From the NCBI GenBank assembly GCA_963971425.1, contig OZ020518.1:11104190-11168189 (forward strand): DNA of 64,000 nt, written 5' to 3'. Position numbers and translations under genes: made by a program. Source of the stretch: Bryoerythrophyllum caledonicum. Lineage: Eukaryota; Streptophyta; Bryopsida; Pottiales; Pottiaceae. Numbering within the stretch: position 1 is the stretch's first letter; each line of letters begins with the position of its first letter. Positions 10,241-21,231 of the stretch are shown one piece after another. The notes under the pieces were generated by a model. That model was given only the letters and a program-made list of their open reading frames with translations, searched no databases and was not told the DNA's origin.

Positions 10241-11690
10241 CGAGGTTCGATCAGCTCTCTCCATGGATTTTTTTAGGGTTTGAGTTATAGGTATTAGGTC
10301 ACTTCATGCATCATGCCATGCATACTGTTCTGATTGGAATTGGGTGCCATTACCTTATTGTCTTTTCTTTCTTGTTGGATTTAGGTTGATTTCTTTTTAT
10401 CTCAATTCTAGTGGTGTAGTTGAGGGTCATCTTGTTCAACTTCATTTCATTTGTTCTGCCGGCTTCTAGATTGTTTCAGCATCTGTGTGCTTGAATATTT
10501 TTGTAAATTTTGTGGTCTGAATTTTGTATTGTTGCAATTAAGAATCGTGTGAGTTAGTTTTCATTAATTTGTTTTTAATTTTTGTTAATGTTGCTACAAT
10601 AACTTGACATTTGAATGTTTAAATTGAATCTTGCCTATTTTACTATTGATATTTCAATTCAGGCTTCTACTTTAGACTTTGTGTGAGGGTGTTGTGTTTG
10701 AGAAATTCCTCTGCTATTCTTTTCCTTGTTCTTTATGCACTTTTTCTTTATACATTTTTTTTAACGTACTTTTCCTTTACGCACTTTTCTCTTATAAAGG
10801 TCCTGACAATTTTATTTGTTGTTGTAGAGACCTAGATTTAGGGTTGTTGGAGAGCATGTGGTACCTTGAAATCGGTTGGCAGTCAAGGATCTATCCTCTT
10901 GGATAATGGATAGTATTTGAAGTTTCATGCATGTCCTCAAAAATTGAATTATGAGCTTTTTGCCCAAGCCTCACTTCAAAAAGAAGAACTCCGGTCTCTA
11001 ATGGAGATCAGAAAGAATAAAGTGTTTGTTCGTTCCACCACTAAGACCATATCCACCAGACATAGGTTTAGTAAATCTCACTTCAAGTCCTTATAAGTGA
11101 ATGGCCCAACTTGAGGAAAAATCGCGGTATATTTCCTTAAGGCCGTATAAATGCTTCTCCATGTAAAATTGTTTGCCCACGAGGTATCCTTAACTTTAAC
11201 ATCAACTGCAGACACAGCTGGGGGCAGGTAGAAGAAAATCTTTGACAATAACACCAGTATCTCTACAAAACATAAACACTCGGGACCGCCTCTACCACAA
11301 CACGGGCACTATTCCATGACACCAAAATAAAAATGTGAACATGAACCTCAATTCCAATTCTAAATATTCATACCCATGAAAGGGTCATGAAAACATGCTG
11401 ATTGAGACTAATTTTGAAATAGCGGACATAATGCGGACGAAGGAGGACATGGCATGGAGATGTAGAGCATGACATAGTTAGACATGGGAACCAGAAGGGC
11501 ATGTGCAGTATGAAGTGCAAGATTGGACGTGTGGTTTTGAAGAGGGCCGGATACGGACTTTCTAGCGGTGCAAGTGAGCGCTGCTATGGGAAATAAGGCC
11601 AGGGCGAATCGACCCTCTCGCTGGGACTTACCCGAGGTAGGCCCAATCTTAATTGCATGAGGTCATTTTTCTGGCCCTCTTATTTAGGGG
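10241..11690. repeat. second copy of PAL-unit blocks A and B
   Basis: This segment parallels 2350-3730 in the same order and orientation, including the acceptor-like TTGTTGTAG|AGACC near 10825 and the AAATTGAATTATGAGC landmark near 10940. PAL units were therefore joined tandemly, each block A following the downstream segment of the previous PAL. No gene is seen. Confidence 0.65.
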
Positions 11691-12156
11691 GTCCAAAGTT
11701 ATTTTAGCAGCATTAATAGAAATTTAAAACAAGTTAAAGAAAACTAACTCACATGATTCTTAATTGCAACAATACAAAATTGAGACCACAAAATTTACAA
11801 AAATATTTAAGCACACAGAGATGCTGAAACAATCTAGAAGTGGGCACATTAAATGAAATGAAGTTGAATAAGATGACCCTCAACTACAGCACTAGAATTG
11901 AGATAAAAAAAAACAAAACAACCTAAATCGAACTAGAAAGAAAAGACAACAAGGTAATGGCACCCAATTCCGATCCGAATAGTACTCATGGCATGGTGCA
12001 TCAAGTTATCCAAAACCGATTACTCAAACTCTGAAAACCCCAGCCATTATCGGCATTGGGTCATGAAGTGTGCAATTTTGGAATTCTCATCCTCAATTGA
12101 GCTCTCATTGGTGGCCTTGTCTTGAAAGTTGAAGAAGGCCGATTGGCATTGGGTAC
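11691..12156. repeat. inverted copy of block A, left part
   Basis: The reverse complement of this segment matches about 2237-2690. The match resumes after the Ty3 element, where 18825-18870 matches the reverse complement of about 2205-2240. The junction with the preceding direct copy (near 11690) is an inversion breakpoint. No gene is seen. Confidence 0.65.
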
Positions 12157-12543
12157 TGATAACGTGAAAAATGTGAACTTGAAAAGATGATTCAAATTCC
12201 TGGAAAGTTTCGGTGAACATAAGTTTTGTTAAGTGCATGAAATCCTAGAGTATCGACGTTCCCTGATTTTCTACCAATCTCCTATCGTCGCCTCCCTGGC
12301 TGGTGTCGTTGTCCTACCATTGGCCTTTTGTTCGTGACGATTGAGCTCCTCTTAACTGTCTGCCTATACGGTTGGTTAACTGATTACCAAAAAAAAGGCC
12401 CATGGCGCTACCAAGAAACTGTTATGTCAAGAAAAGTGGAAAAACCGTAGACTGGGAGAATTGTAGAAGAACACTGGGACTACTGCTCACGTATTTGCAT
12501 GTGATCGGAAATCATCGGTCATGAAATTAATCGCAGCCATTCA
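12157..12543 (-). repeat. 3' LTR of Ty3 element (387 bp)
   Basis: Near-identical to 18441-18824, with TG and CA at its ends. It includes a run of A residues near 12388, where the two LTRs differ by an indel, and an extra AGA near 12466. The DNA left of it (GGGTAC) continues the duplicated host segment. Confidence 0.93.
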
Positions 12544-13261
12544 TCTCCTCCCCAGTCACCAGAGCTTTGAAAGCGACTTGAGACTGCTCGGTGCGATTCC
12601 GATATATCTTGAGTTTTGAACCATTATAGACTTTACGCAGGATTTCGCCAGAAGGTGTGCTCAATAAGTATGACCCGTTATTGAAGCCCTCATGAATAAC
12701 ATATGGTCCGGTCCAACGTGGTTTGAATTTCTGACCGTGTTGTTTGGCTAGCCAATGGTCAATCATCAGTACGAGATCTCCACGTTCAAACTTCGTCACA
12801 AGTTTTGCAGCATCATGACGAGCCTTTCTCCTTAATTGTATTCTCTCGTAAGTCTGCAAAGCTCTGCAACGTGTCTCGTCGAGCCTTTCTAACGATAGAA
12901 TTCAGCTTGTTAATGAGTTGGTGTCTCCAAGTTGATGACGTAATGCCGTCCGTAAAGATGGCAGCTCCAGCTCAATCGGTATAATCGCTTCAAAACCGAA
13001 TGCAAGTTGAAAAGGGGTATGACCCGTGGCCGTTTTATGCGCTGTGCGGTATGCCCACAACGCCTCCCCGACATGCAAGTCCCATTCTTTACGTTTGTCA
13101 AGTACCACCTTACTGATTATACCAACGAGTATTCCATTAGTTCTTTCCACCAAACCATTCGCTTGCGGGTAATATGGGCTTGCTTGGCGATGCTTTACGG
13201 ACATCCTGGTAAGCAGTTCAGTGACTAATTCGTTCATGAAATGCGTACCCTGATCCGTCAC
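12527..13261 (-). pseudogene. Ty3 integrase core and C-terminal part (frameshifted)
   Basis: Frame 13261-12902 begins with the second catalytic Asp in MTDQGTHFMN and has the catalytic Glu in ANGLVERTNG, plus AYRTAHKTATGHTPFQLAFG, all typical of Ty3 integrase. After a frame break the C-terminal region (12859-12527) shows GDLVLM, KFKPRWTGPYVI and LKIYRNR, the usual GPY/F-type module. No chromodomain follows. The part carrying the H2C2 finger and first Asp is in the preceding frame at 13218-14534. Confidence 0.88.
12544..12556 (-). other. polypurine tract of Ty3 element
   Basis: The minus strand reads ACTGGGGAGGAGA immediately before the 3' LTR, the expected position and composition of a plus-strand primer. 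It overlaps the end of the integrase frame region. Confidence 0.7.
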
Positions 13262-14534
13262 AACAAATTACTTGATTGAAAATAAAATCAGCAGTTGTCT
13301 TCTTATTGCATTTCTTGACGGGCGCTGCTTCCGACCACTTTGAAAGATAATATGTTGCCACAATCAGGTATTCGTTTCGTCTAGCAGTAAGCGGGAGAGG
13401 TCCGATGAAGTCGATCCCCCACTTCTCAAAAACACCGGACGGATATATCGGATGCAGTTTAGCATATGACACAACCTTTCTTCCGTAAAGCTGGCATTGT
13501 TCACAACTTTTACAATAATCGTTTCCATCTCTAAACATTGAAGGCCAGTAGTAGCCTGCTTGTAAAAAATTTCTCATGGTGATGTCAGTGGCAAAGTGTC
13601 CACCGCAAACTCCTTCATGACAAGCATGTAAAATTTCTTTCGTCTCTGACAATGATACTGCTCGCCTAAGAATGCCGTCTTTGCCTGCTCTATAAAGCTC
13701 ACCCCCGACAAGAGTATAAAGAATGCTCTTACGTCTAATCTCTTTTAGTTGTCTGGCATTTGCTCCTTCGAGTAACGTCAAGTTTTCTATGTAGGCCTTG
13801 ATGTCTCCGTATCCAAAATCGGGCGATTCGGTCGTGTCGTTGATGACATAACGCTCCGCTTCGTCTGACAAGGCGCCGGTTTCTTCTTCCTGATGCCGGC
13901 CAAGTTCCAATACCAAACCTGCATGGGTCGCGCGAGAACCTTTTTTCGTCTTTATCTCTAAATCAAATATCTGCAGCGCGGCCATGAGACGAGCAGATCT
14001 CCCTTCAGGGTTAGCTTGCTGCACCAATTGTTTGAGACCTTCAATCTCACACTGGACCAGTGTTGATTGTGAGCTCGAAAGGATGTAATGTTTGAACTTA
14101 GTACATGCAAATAACAGAGAGATACCTAACTTCTCAATCGCTGTATATTTAGGTTCATACAAATTTAGAAGCCTGCTGGCATAATATATGGGATGAGCCC
14201 TCCCTGATTTGTCGTTTTGCAACAAAACAGCGGCGACTGCAAATTCGGAAGCAGACGGGTTTATGATAAACCTCCGACTCCAATCGGGATTCTTAACCAC
14301 GGGGTCACTTGCTAAACGCTCTTTTATATAATTGAACGCTTGTTGTTGTTCTTTTTTCCAAGAGAAGTTGTTTGATTTGCTAATTAAGGCACTGATTGGT
14401 CTCCCTACACTTACCAAGTTCGGTATAAACCGATTGTGGTATATTGTAGTGCCCCACAGTTTGCCGACCTGCTCACGGTTGATGGGAGATGTCATCTCTA
14501 AAATTTTTTGAACCTTTCCTGGATCAATGCGCAT
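13218..14534 (-). pseudogene. Ty3 pol: RT end, degenerate RNase H, integrase N-terminus
   Basis: The 438-codon frame starts in the RT thumb region (GKVQKILEMTSPINREQVG). It passes through an RNase H domain whose first catalytic position reads FIINPSAS instead of a D-A-S pattern and whose TDHKPL region reads CEIEG, so key acidic residues are missing. It then has the integrase HHCC finger (CHEGVCGGHF...CKSCEQC) and the first catalytic Asp in WGIDFIGPLP. It ends by a frameshift near 13250 in the integrase core. The degenerate RNase H is notable because the same element carries another RNase H near its 5' end. Confidence 0.87.
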
Positions 14535-14585
14535 ACCGCCGCTGAAAACAACATGACCAAGCAGATGTCCGTCTTCGAATCCTAA

Positions 14586-15119
14586 TCAACATTTTTCAGG
14601 GCTAAGAGAACAACCGTGTTCGCGCAATCTTTGAAAAGCAGCACGCTCCTGCGCAACATGATCCATTCTCCTTCCATAAATAGCGAAGTCGTCTAAATAC
14701 ACCCGAATAAATTTATCGATGTAAGATCCAAAAATTTTGAGCTGCACACGCTGAAATGTCCCTCCCGCGTTGCAAAGGCCGAATGGCATCCGTAAATAGG
14801 CAAAGGTGCCCCACGGCGTGGTGAAAGTAGTATATAAAATACTATCAGGGTGTACGCGGATCTGATGGTAACCCGCATATCCGTCACAAAACGAAAAAAT
14901 CTCGTGACCGGCAACTTCGTCGAGAAGTTCATCAATATGAGGGAAAGGTTGCCTGTCTTTTTTGGTAAACTTATTCAATGCCTTGTAATTCACGCATACT
15001 CGCCATTTCCCTCCCATCTTTGGTACGATTACTACCGGCGAGACCCATTCTGTATTCTTCACTTCTTTCACAAACCCCCCTTCTAAGAGTCGGTCCAACT
15101 CTGCTTTCAAAACCGCCAT
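14586..15119 (-). pseudogene. Ty3 reverse transcriptase (palm/fingers)
   Basis: The 177-codon segment has the RT blocks LLEGGFVKEV, SPVVIVPKMGGKWRVCVNYKALN, FSFCDGYAGYHQI, MPFGLCNAGGTFQR and the catalytic VYLDDFAIYG. In block FCDGYAGY the usual catalytic Asp is kept, and YLDD carries the other two. The frame is separated from the upstream protease frame and the downstream RNase H frame by stops or shifts (SPEKC then stop near 14584), so pol is broken. Confidence 0.9.
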
Positions 15120-16261
15120 ACGATCTGGGCCATTCGCTTTTGCCGTGATCGGAAGGGTTTAGCATCGCTTGTTAACTCTATTCGGTGTTCGTCTAATGTG
15201 ATGGCCGGGAGGTCGCAATGACGAGAAACAAATAGGTCTGAGTAATCGCGCACCACAGCTTCCATCTCAGCTCCTTCTGGGGCCGACAAAGTAGAACCAA
15301 ACTTTACGATTGAATGTAGCTCTTCTTGTCTGGTCGGGCTTACATTGACATCTTCGAGGTGTTCCATTGAACTAGTGATTACTTGCGGAAGAACATCTAG
15401 AACATATAACTCCGCTTCAGATTCTTCCGACTCTGCGCTTGAATCGGTGGTGACATCAGTACTCCATGTTGAATTGTCCGTGTCTTCTGAGGTGCATACT
15501 TCAGACGAGTCACCTGATGAATTAGCATCTGGTCCTGGAATGACTTGTATCCTGACGCGGTTACAAGCCGATCCGATTTTCATTCGTCCTTTTTCCCAAT
15601 AGTTTACGGCTCTCACTTGTCGTAACCAGGGTCTTCCTAATATTATGGGATAACCTCCTCTTCCCGTAGAAATGTCAAGAACATGGAAGTCGATATTTAC
15701 TGTAATGCCATTCACCGGAATTGGTATTTGTTTAATTAAACCTGCGGAACGAACACACCTTTGATCAGCCACTTTCAGGCGAATGGACGATGATTTGTCC
15801 GGGATTAAACCCGGATCGTTCATGAACCACATCGACATGACATTAACTGCAGCACCTCCATCAATGAGGCAACCGCCCACCTCTCGGCCGTCAACAGTGG
15901 CTTCAACTTAAGGTGACTTTAGGTCTCCACGTGCTCTGTCGGTTAAGTGTACCTCGGGTATGTGCTTCTGTCGGCGCGTATTGACACCTTGTCGGAGTTC
16001 CCTGCGCAACGAGGGACATCGTGCCATCAGCTGTCCTACTGTGATATTCGCGTTTTGACGTCCTAAATCCTGTAGGATCGAGTATTCTTGCTGCCCGCGG
16101 TTGAGTGGTAAGTCCTCTATTCCAATACGTCTCCAAGCTTTGTTTGCTTTCCCCCTCTTATCGGGCTTCGAACGTTTGGATCTATGTTTCTCTGACTCGT
16201 CGCGGTCTTTCGGGGGCCGATCCCTTTCAGCTGCCATAATCTCTGGCTCTTCTTCGATCAC
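15107..16261 (-). pseudogene. Ty3 protease region with one in-frame stop
   Basis: Two stretches in the same frame (16261-15908 and 15880-15107) are separated by a single stop (SP*VEATVDGREVGG). The first is a charged linker (DRPPKDRDESEKHRSKR). The second has the retropepsin active site as GGCLIDGGAAVNVM, the Gly-Gly variant common in some plant Ty3 groups, and the flap-end pattern YPIILGRPWLR. It ends with the lead-in to RT (HRIELTSDAKPF). Confidence 0.85.
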
Positions 16262-16275
16262 ACGTGGACTGCTTG

Positions 16276-17355
16276 CTAATGCAGCAGATTGACTTCGGCC
16301 AACTTGGTGGAGGGTTGGAGAGGAGTTTTATTGGAATCCGGGCAGTCACTCTTGTAGTGACCTTTTCGACCACAACCATGATAAGTAACAAACTGGACAG
16401 AACGATTGACATTCTGTCGATTTTCAGGGACCGGGCTTTTTGCACGTGAGTTGCTTTGTCCTTGCAGGAGATATAATTTCAGATCTCGCATATCTGAGAC
16501 TAATTGACTTATCTCCGGATCTTTTATATTGGCTTCAGTCTTGACTTCAGTAAAGGACGGTGCGGTTTGTACTAAACAAGTAACCATAGGAGTCACTGCT
16601 GCGACTAGTACTTGTGGCTGTGCAATACTCTGCAAGTTCACTTCCTTTTTCTGCGCTAACGAGAGAGCAGCTTCAAACGTGTCAGGCTCTTTCCACGCTA
16701 CAATTTCTTGGATTGTTGGTTTAAGTCCTCCCACAAAACTTCTAAGTGCAAGCGCATTTATGGCATTTAAACTGGCGGTATCTTCTGTAATATGGTTCGA
16801 GCTGCCTTCTCCTTTGTTGCATATGGCTCCTCGTAAGCTCCTCTGAATACGCGCCTGTATTTCTCTGACTTGTTCACTAAATTGACGAACGCTTTCCTCG
16901 GCACCTTGTTTCATAAGGCTTAATGATCCTAAGAGCATCTCATAACTTTCTCTTGCCTGAAACTCCATAACTAAGGCCGCAGTTAGATTATGCCACGACA
17001 ATCTGGTAGAAGGAGGTTGTCTATCATACCAATAGGACGCGGTGTCGTCCAAGTGTATCGGCAGGAGTTCCGATCAGCAATCCTCTGTTCGATTGCCGTT
17101 TGCCATGCACGCTCGCTTATATTGCTTTGGGAAGCGCTCGGGATCTTCTCCTTCTTCCCCGGTAAAGACTGGAATCGACACCATGTTTACCGTGAATGGT
17201 CTCTTTTTTAGTACTAATCCTTTAGGTTTATTGTCGAAACTGAAACTAGCTTGTTTTAGTTCTCTTTCTTGTTGATCTAACAAACGTGTCCACAAGATTT
17301 CTTCAAAGTACGTTGTCAAAGATTCTTCCCTTTCTGAATTGAACCTACTGTGCAT
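16276..17355 (-). pseudogene. Ty3 Gag (frameshifted), imperfect zinc knuckle
   Basis: The N-terminal frame (17355-17074) includes VSIPVFTGEEGEDPERFPKQ, the start of a retrotransposon Gag domain. A frameshift near 17060 leads into 17052-16276, which continues DDTASYWYDRQPPSTRLSWH and MKQGAEESVRQFSEQVREIQ. Near its end the zinc knuckle reads YHGCGRKGHYKSDC: three of the four ligands remain, and the first Cys of C-x2-C is Tyr. It would have packaged the element RNA into virus-like particles. Confidence 0.87.
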
Positions 17356-17410
17356 ATGTACTGATTCTGTGAAGATTAATATGTTGTGTGCAAAAATCCG
17401 TTACTGTATA

Positions 17411-17514
17411 GGAAAGTCCACTAAGTGTGTAGAAAAGTCCGCTAAATGTGTAGAAAAGTCCGCTAAGTATGTAGGAAAGTCCGCTAAATATGTAGGAAAG
17501 TCCGCTAAGTGTGG
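17411..17514. repeat. 21-bp tandem repeat, five units
   Basis: Units of the form GGAAAGTCCGCTAARTRTGTA follow each other five times with a few substitutions. The array lies between the 5' RNase H-like ORF and Gag of the Ty3 element, inside its untranslated leader. Confidence 0.85.
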
Positions 17515-17577
17515 CATGTCATTTCACTAACAGTAAATAACGTCGAAGAGGTGTTATCCTTGTATTTCAAGTGCATT

Positions 17578-18300
17578 CAGAGCTTTACTTCTTGGCCGCA
17601 GTGTCAGCATCTTGATTCAGCTCACGTGGGATATGAAACACTTTGATGGTTTCAAATTGTTCTTTTAGTTGTACGGCTGCTTCGTAATATGTATTAAATT
17701 GGTTGATCTCACCTCCCAGTCTCCAGAAATCTATCTGTAGACAAGTTTTGAGTCGCCACGTATCAGCAAATTTCGGATTTTCTTACGCTTCGCTATTTCT
17801 AGTCCGGTGATTAGCGCTGCGTATTTTGCTTGGTTGCAGGTTAAACCTTGACCAAGGTCTTGGTGAAATGCTTCCCTCTTGCCTTCTGGACTTTCCAAAA
17901 TTACTCCGGCGCCTGATCCTAAACTTCTGGAACACGAGCCATCAAAGTTAAGTTTCCAGGTCTCCATCTTCGCCAATCTGGGAGACTTTGAATTTTTCCA
18001 TAAACTTGAACTCAATTTCCACGTAGCACCCTCCCGGTCGTATGCCACCTCTCGGCAAATCTGATTAAATGAAAGTTCTTGAACTGTTGACCATTCTTGC
18101 GATAATTCACTTCGTCGCAGACTTTCTAACTGGTGATGAATTGGGTTTATATTTTGTTGTCGACAACGAAAACGGGCGTCTGACTCTTCCACATACTTGA
18201 TATAACAAATCAGTTCTGAAATATTTTGGGGAGATATCGAGTATTTATGTACCATCTTAAGTTGTGCTGATCGGCCGTATCTCCCATCCGTGCGCTTCAA
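17578..18300 (-). pseudogene. RNase H domain encoded 5' of gag in the Ty3 element
   Basis: The frame at 18300-17731 (189 codons) ends in an RNase H fold of the type found in plant RVT_3 / archaeal-like RNases H: WKLNFDGSCS (first Asp), NQAKYAALITGLEIA and IRGDSKLVYRQ. After a one-base frame change near 17731 it continues FHIPRELNQDADTAAKK and stops near 17578. The catalytic Glu expected in NxAEYxAL is Lys here, so the copy is probably inactive. The N-terminal half (MKRTDGRYGRSAQ...) is not recognised. It lies between the 5' LTR and Gag on the same strand as both, an unusual position. Confidence 0.78.
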
Positions 18301-18421
18301 ATTGCAGGCCCCCGTTCATGCTCCGAAGGATTCTATATCTCTGACAGACGGCTTCTAACCTCACTATTTTGCTATAGCATCAGTCTTTAATTGGCTCTCA
18401 CCCTTTCAAGTCTCAGAATGT

Positions 18422-18438
18422 CCCGGCAATGGAACCAA
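18422..18438 (-). other. primer-binding site of Ty3 element
   Basis: The minus strand reads TGGTTCCATTGCCGGGA three bases after the LTR end. A TGG start close to the LTR is the expected layout for pairing with a tRNA 3' CCA end. I could not assign the tRNA by eye. Confidence 0.6.
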
Positions 18439-18440
18439 GA

Positions 18441-18824
18441 TGATAACGTGAAAAATGTGAACTTGAAAAGATGATTCAAATTCCTGGAAAGTTTCGGTGA
18501 ACATAAGTTTTGTTAAGTGCATGAGATCCTAGAGTATCAACGTTCCCTGATTTTCTACCAATCTCCTGTCGTCGCCTCCCTGGCTGGTGTCGTTGTCCTA
18601 CCATTGGCCTTTTGTTCGTGACGATTGAGCTCCTCTTAACTGTCTGCCTATACGGTTGGTTAACTGATTACCAAAAAAAGGGCCCATGGCGCTACCAAGA
18701 AACTGTTATGTCAAGAAAAGTGGAAAAACCGTAGACTGGGAGAATTGTAGAACACTGGGACTACTGTTCACGTATTTGCATGTGATCGGAAATCATCGGT
18801 CATGAAATTAATCGCAGCCATTCA
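18441..18824 (-). repeat. 5' LTR of Ty3 element (384 bp)
   Basis: Partner of 12157-12543 with a few substitutions and small indels. It ends CCATTCA, followed by GTAC and then host-type DNA (GAGTTGGTTATCCATGGCA) that matches the reverse complement of about 2205-2240. Confidence 0.93.
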
Positions 18825-18869
18825 GTACCTCGATGAGTTGGTTATCCATGGCATGTCTTCTCTCTTTTA

Positions 18870-20190
18870 CTCACTATCACTCATTGGTGTTGGGCAAAGA
18901 AGGGCACCAAATCTCACCTACTCTACCGTTTGATTATGGGCTCCTATGATTTATAGGCTTTTAAATTCTATATCAATTCCAAATCTTTGAGATTAAATTT
19001 GAAAAAATATTTGTTGAGTTTCATTCCTAATTCCGTATCTTTCTACATAATTGTTTTTGACATACAATGTCATTTGAGTCCTCAACTGGCTTAACCCTTA
19101 AGAGCCCAAGTGTACTTGGGGCGTACGTTTTGGATTTTGGGCATGTACCTTTGAGTGGAAAAAATACACCGATTCTTATGAAATTTTTACACTGCATTGT
19201 CCTTGATGAAATCTATATGGGGATTTTTTCAAATATGATTTTGGACTTTTGGTTCAAAAGTTATTAGCCTTCAAAGGTCAAAATGGGGAGTCTGGACTAT
19301 TGGGGCAGCCATGTCAACCAATGCAAATTGAGGAGTAAAATGGAGCAGAATGTTGGGACAGAAAGGGCAAGGAAAGGAGTCCAGACTTCTATGCACGAAG
19401 TCCAAGGAAAAAAACTGTGAAAATTATTAAAAGAGTTGTTAAAATAATTTCAAAAAAACAGCAAACGACCAGCCGTCAGCTAGCCTACCAGCGTCCTGCG
19501 CCAGAAGCAGGCCCGTCAAATTTTTATATATTTATTTGATTCTTTCTCGTCCAGCTGTGAGGGCGGTCAACAGCGGGACAAATTGGCCACCCAATTTCAA
19601 GCACTGCCCTTTCCCATAATGCTTTACTTATTCCATATATTCATGAAAATTATGGATTTTACTAATTTGAGTCGTTTCTTTTTCTAAAATTAGTGAAAAA
19701 ATAAATTGAAAGTTTCCACCATTGGGATTCTCAAATGCAACGACTTGTATGAAACAAACAATTTCATATCACTTATGTAGTAATTGTCATCACTTTGTAC
19801 CCCCTTTCACTAAAGTGTATATTTCTACATCTATTACCCTTCAAATTGACCTCTAATTTTGCACACAAATAGCTAACAACATATAAGTCATATTGGTAAA
19901 AGATTTGATCACATTTCAATGTAAAAACTAGAAGATATGCCTAGTCAAAGTAGGCTGACCTTGACGGGCAAGGGGGAAAAAATACTTTTCTTTGCACTTC
20001 AAACGTTATAATCTTCGCATCCGTGTGGTGGATTGCAACCAAATTTGTAATGTAAGTTCATGTACATGTCTATTTTAAGATTGTAAGATTAAAAGTCTAA
20101 AATTAGACTTTAATGTTAGATTTTGTTGCCACTTGTTGATGATGGCAGTTTTGGAGTGTTTCATGAGGGAAAATGCCTTGGGCTTTTAGG
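18870..20190. other. AT-rich DNA without a recognisable gene
   Basis: About 1.3 kb. The longest frame (19067-19267, 66 codons) has no recognisable domain. No LTR, terminal inverted repeat or RNA gene was seen. It may be an old transposon remnant or an intron. Confidence 0.5.
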
Positions 20191-21231
20191 GGTTAAGTGA
20201 TTGGAATTGGGTGCCTCGACCGTAGAAGAAGTGAAACTACCTCAACTGCATCCGAAAGCACAATACCAATCACTTCCAAGAACAGAGTTAGAGCATCTCC
20301 ACTCCGGGGCCTGGGAACTGGGGAATATGGCTGCCAACAGAAATGAATCACCGGGCCCAGAGTGGCGCAATCGACGCATCGCCTGTACCACAAAACTGGA
20401 TTTTTTTATTGAAACCCTACAGACCACCACCCATGCCTCGCCGAGGAATGGCACATCCCCAGATGGAAGATCGTTATTGGAAGTCGCACCCGGTGAAGTT
20501 TTCGAGGAGGCCGCCTTATCATGCATTTATCCCGTTGCTTTTAAAAAAACCGCCAAAATATTTGGAGGTCTACAATTCCCTGGGCCCACGGTGGCCATGC
20601 TACCCTGACCCCAAACCGGGCAGGTCTGACGGGATGAGGGCCCGCGGTGGAGCTGCTCTTCGTGATCGCACCAGCACAATGCAAATCGTTGTAAACGCGT
20701 AGGAGAACTCCAGGTCAATGAAGTCTGCAAACTAGGATGGAGAGAACAACCTTCATCGCAACCACGAACTCTAGAATCGTAAACCTCGGAGTCCACAGCT
20801 ACGCAAGCACGAACCAAAGCTCTCGCTCGCCCTCAACCTCCGCACGGCACGAAACAAAGAAGCATCCCGGACCAACTGCACACCCAATCATAGAAAGAAA
20901 CATCGAATCCAGATCGCATGAAACCCTAAGCATCGCAAGAACTCAAACTCCATCACTTTCCCTCATTCCACACGGCCCAACAAAGTGAAGATTTCTTGAG
21001 CTAATGCGCATGAAATCGACGAATCCAGACGATCCCCAGAGCGCATGAAACCCTAATTATTGCAACAATTCAAACTCCATCACTTTCCCTCACTCCAGAC
21101 CATAAATCTCCACACCGCACTACAATGTGAAGCATTTTGGAGCTAATGCACACGCAATCGACGAATCCAGACCATCCCTAGAGCGCATGAAACCCTAATC
21201 AGCGCAAAAAATTATTACACCGGCGTCTCCT
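20191..21231. other. possible gene-flank region, no gene identified
   Basis: The plus strand holds repeated phrases such as GCATGAAACCCTAA, ACTCAAACTCCATCACTTTCC and CGACGAATCCAGAC, in two to three imperfect copies between 20830 and 21210. C-rich, ACCCTAA-containing DNA of this kind is often seen in plant 5' regions. Frames of 66-135 codons overlap on both strands without recognisable domains. I call no gene. Confidence 0.4.

Larger units (their letters stand above)
12157..18824 (-). mobile_element. Ty3/gypsy LTR retrotransposon with two RNase H domains, defective
   Basis: The element is complete from LTR to LTR (387 and 384 bp, TGATAACGTG to CCATTCA). GTAC occurs on both flanks (12153-12156 and 18825-18828) and once in the uninterrupted relative at 2237-2240, so it is the target duplication. 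The order on the minus strand is 5' LTR, PBS, RNase H-like ORF, 21-bp repeats, Gag, protease, RT, degenerate RNase H, integrase, polypurine tract, 3' LTR. Frameshifts and stops disable it. A few substitutions and small indels separate the LTRs, so it is not brand new. Protease DGGAAVN and a second RNase H suggest affinity to the Tat group, but the 5' place of that RNase H is unusual. Confidence 0.92.

Noticed and set aside
17411-17514. Possible CRISPR-like array
   Set aside because: Units are contiguous 21-bp tandem copies without spacers, in a plant retrotransposon leader.
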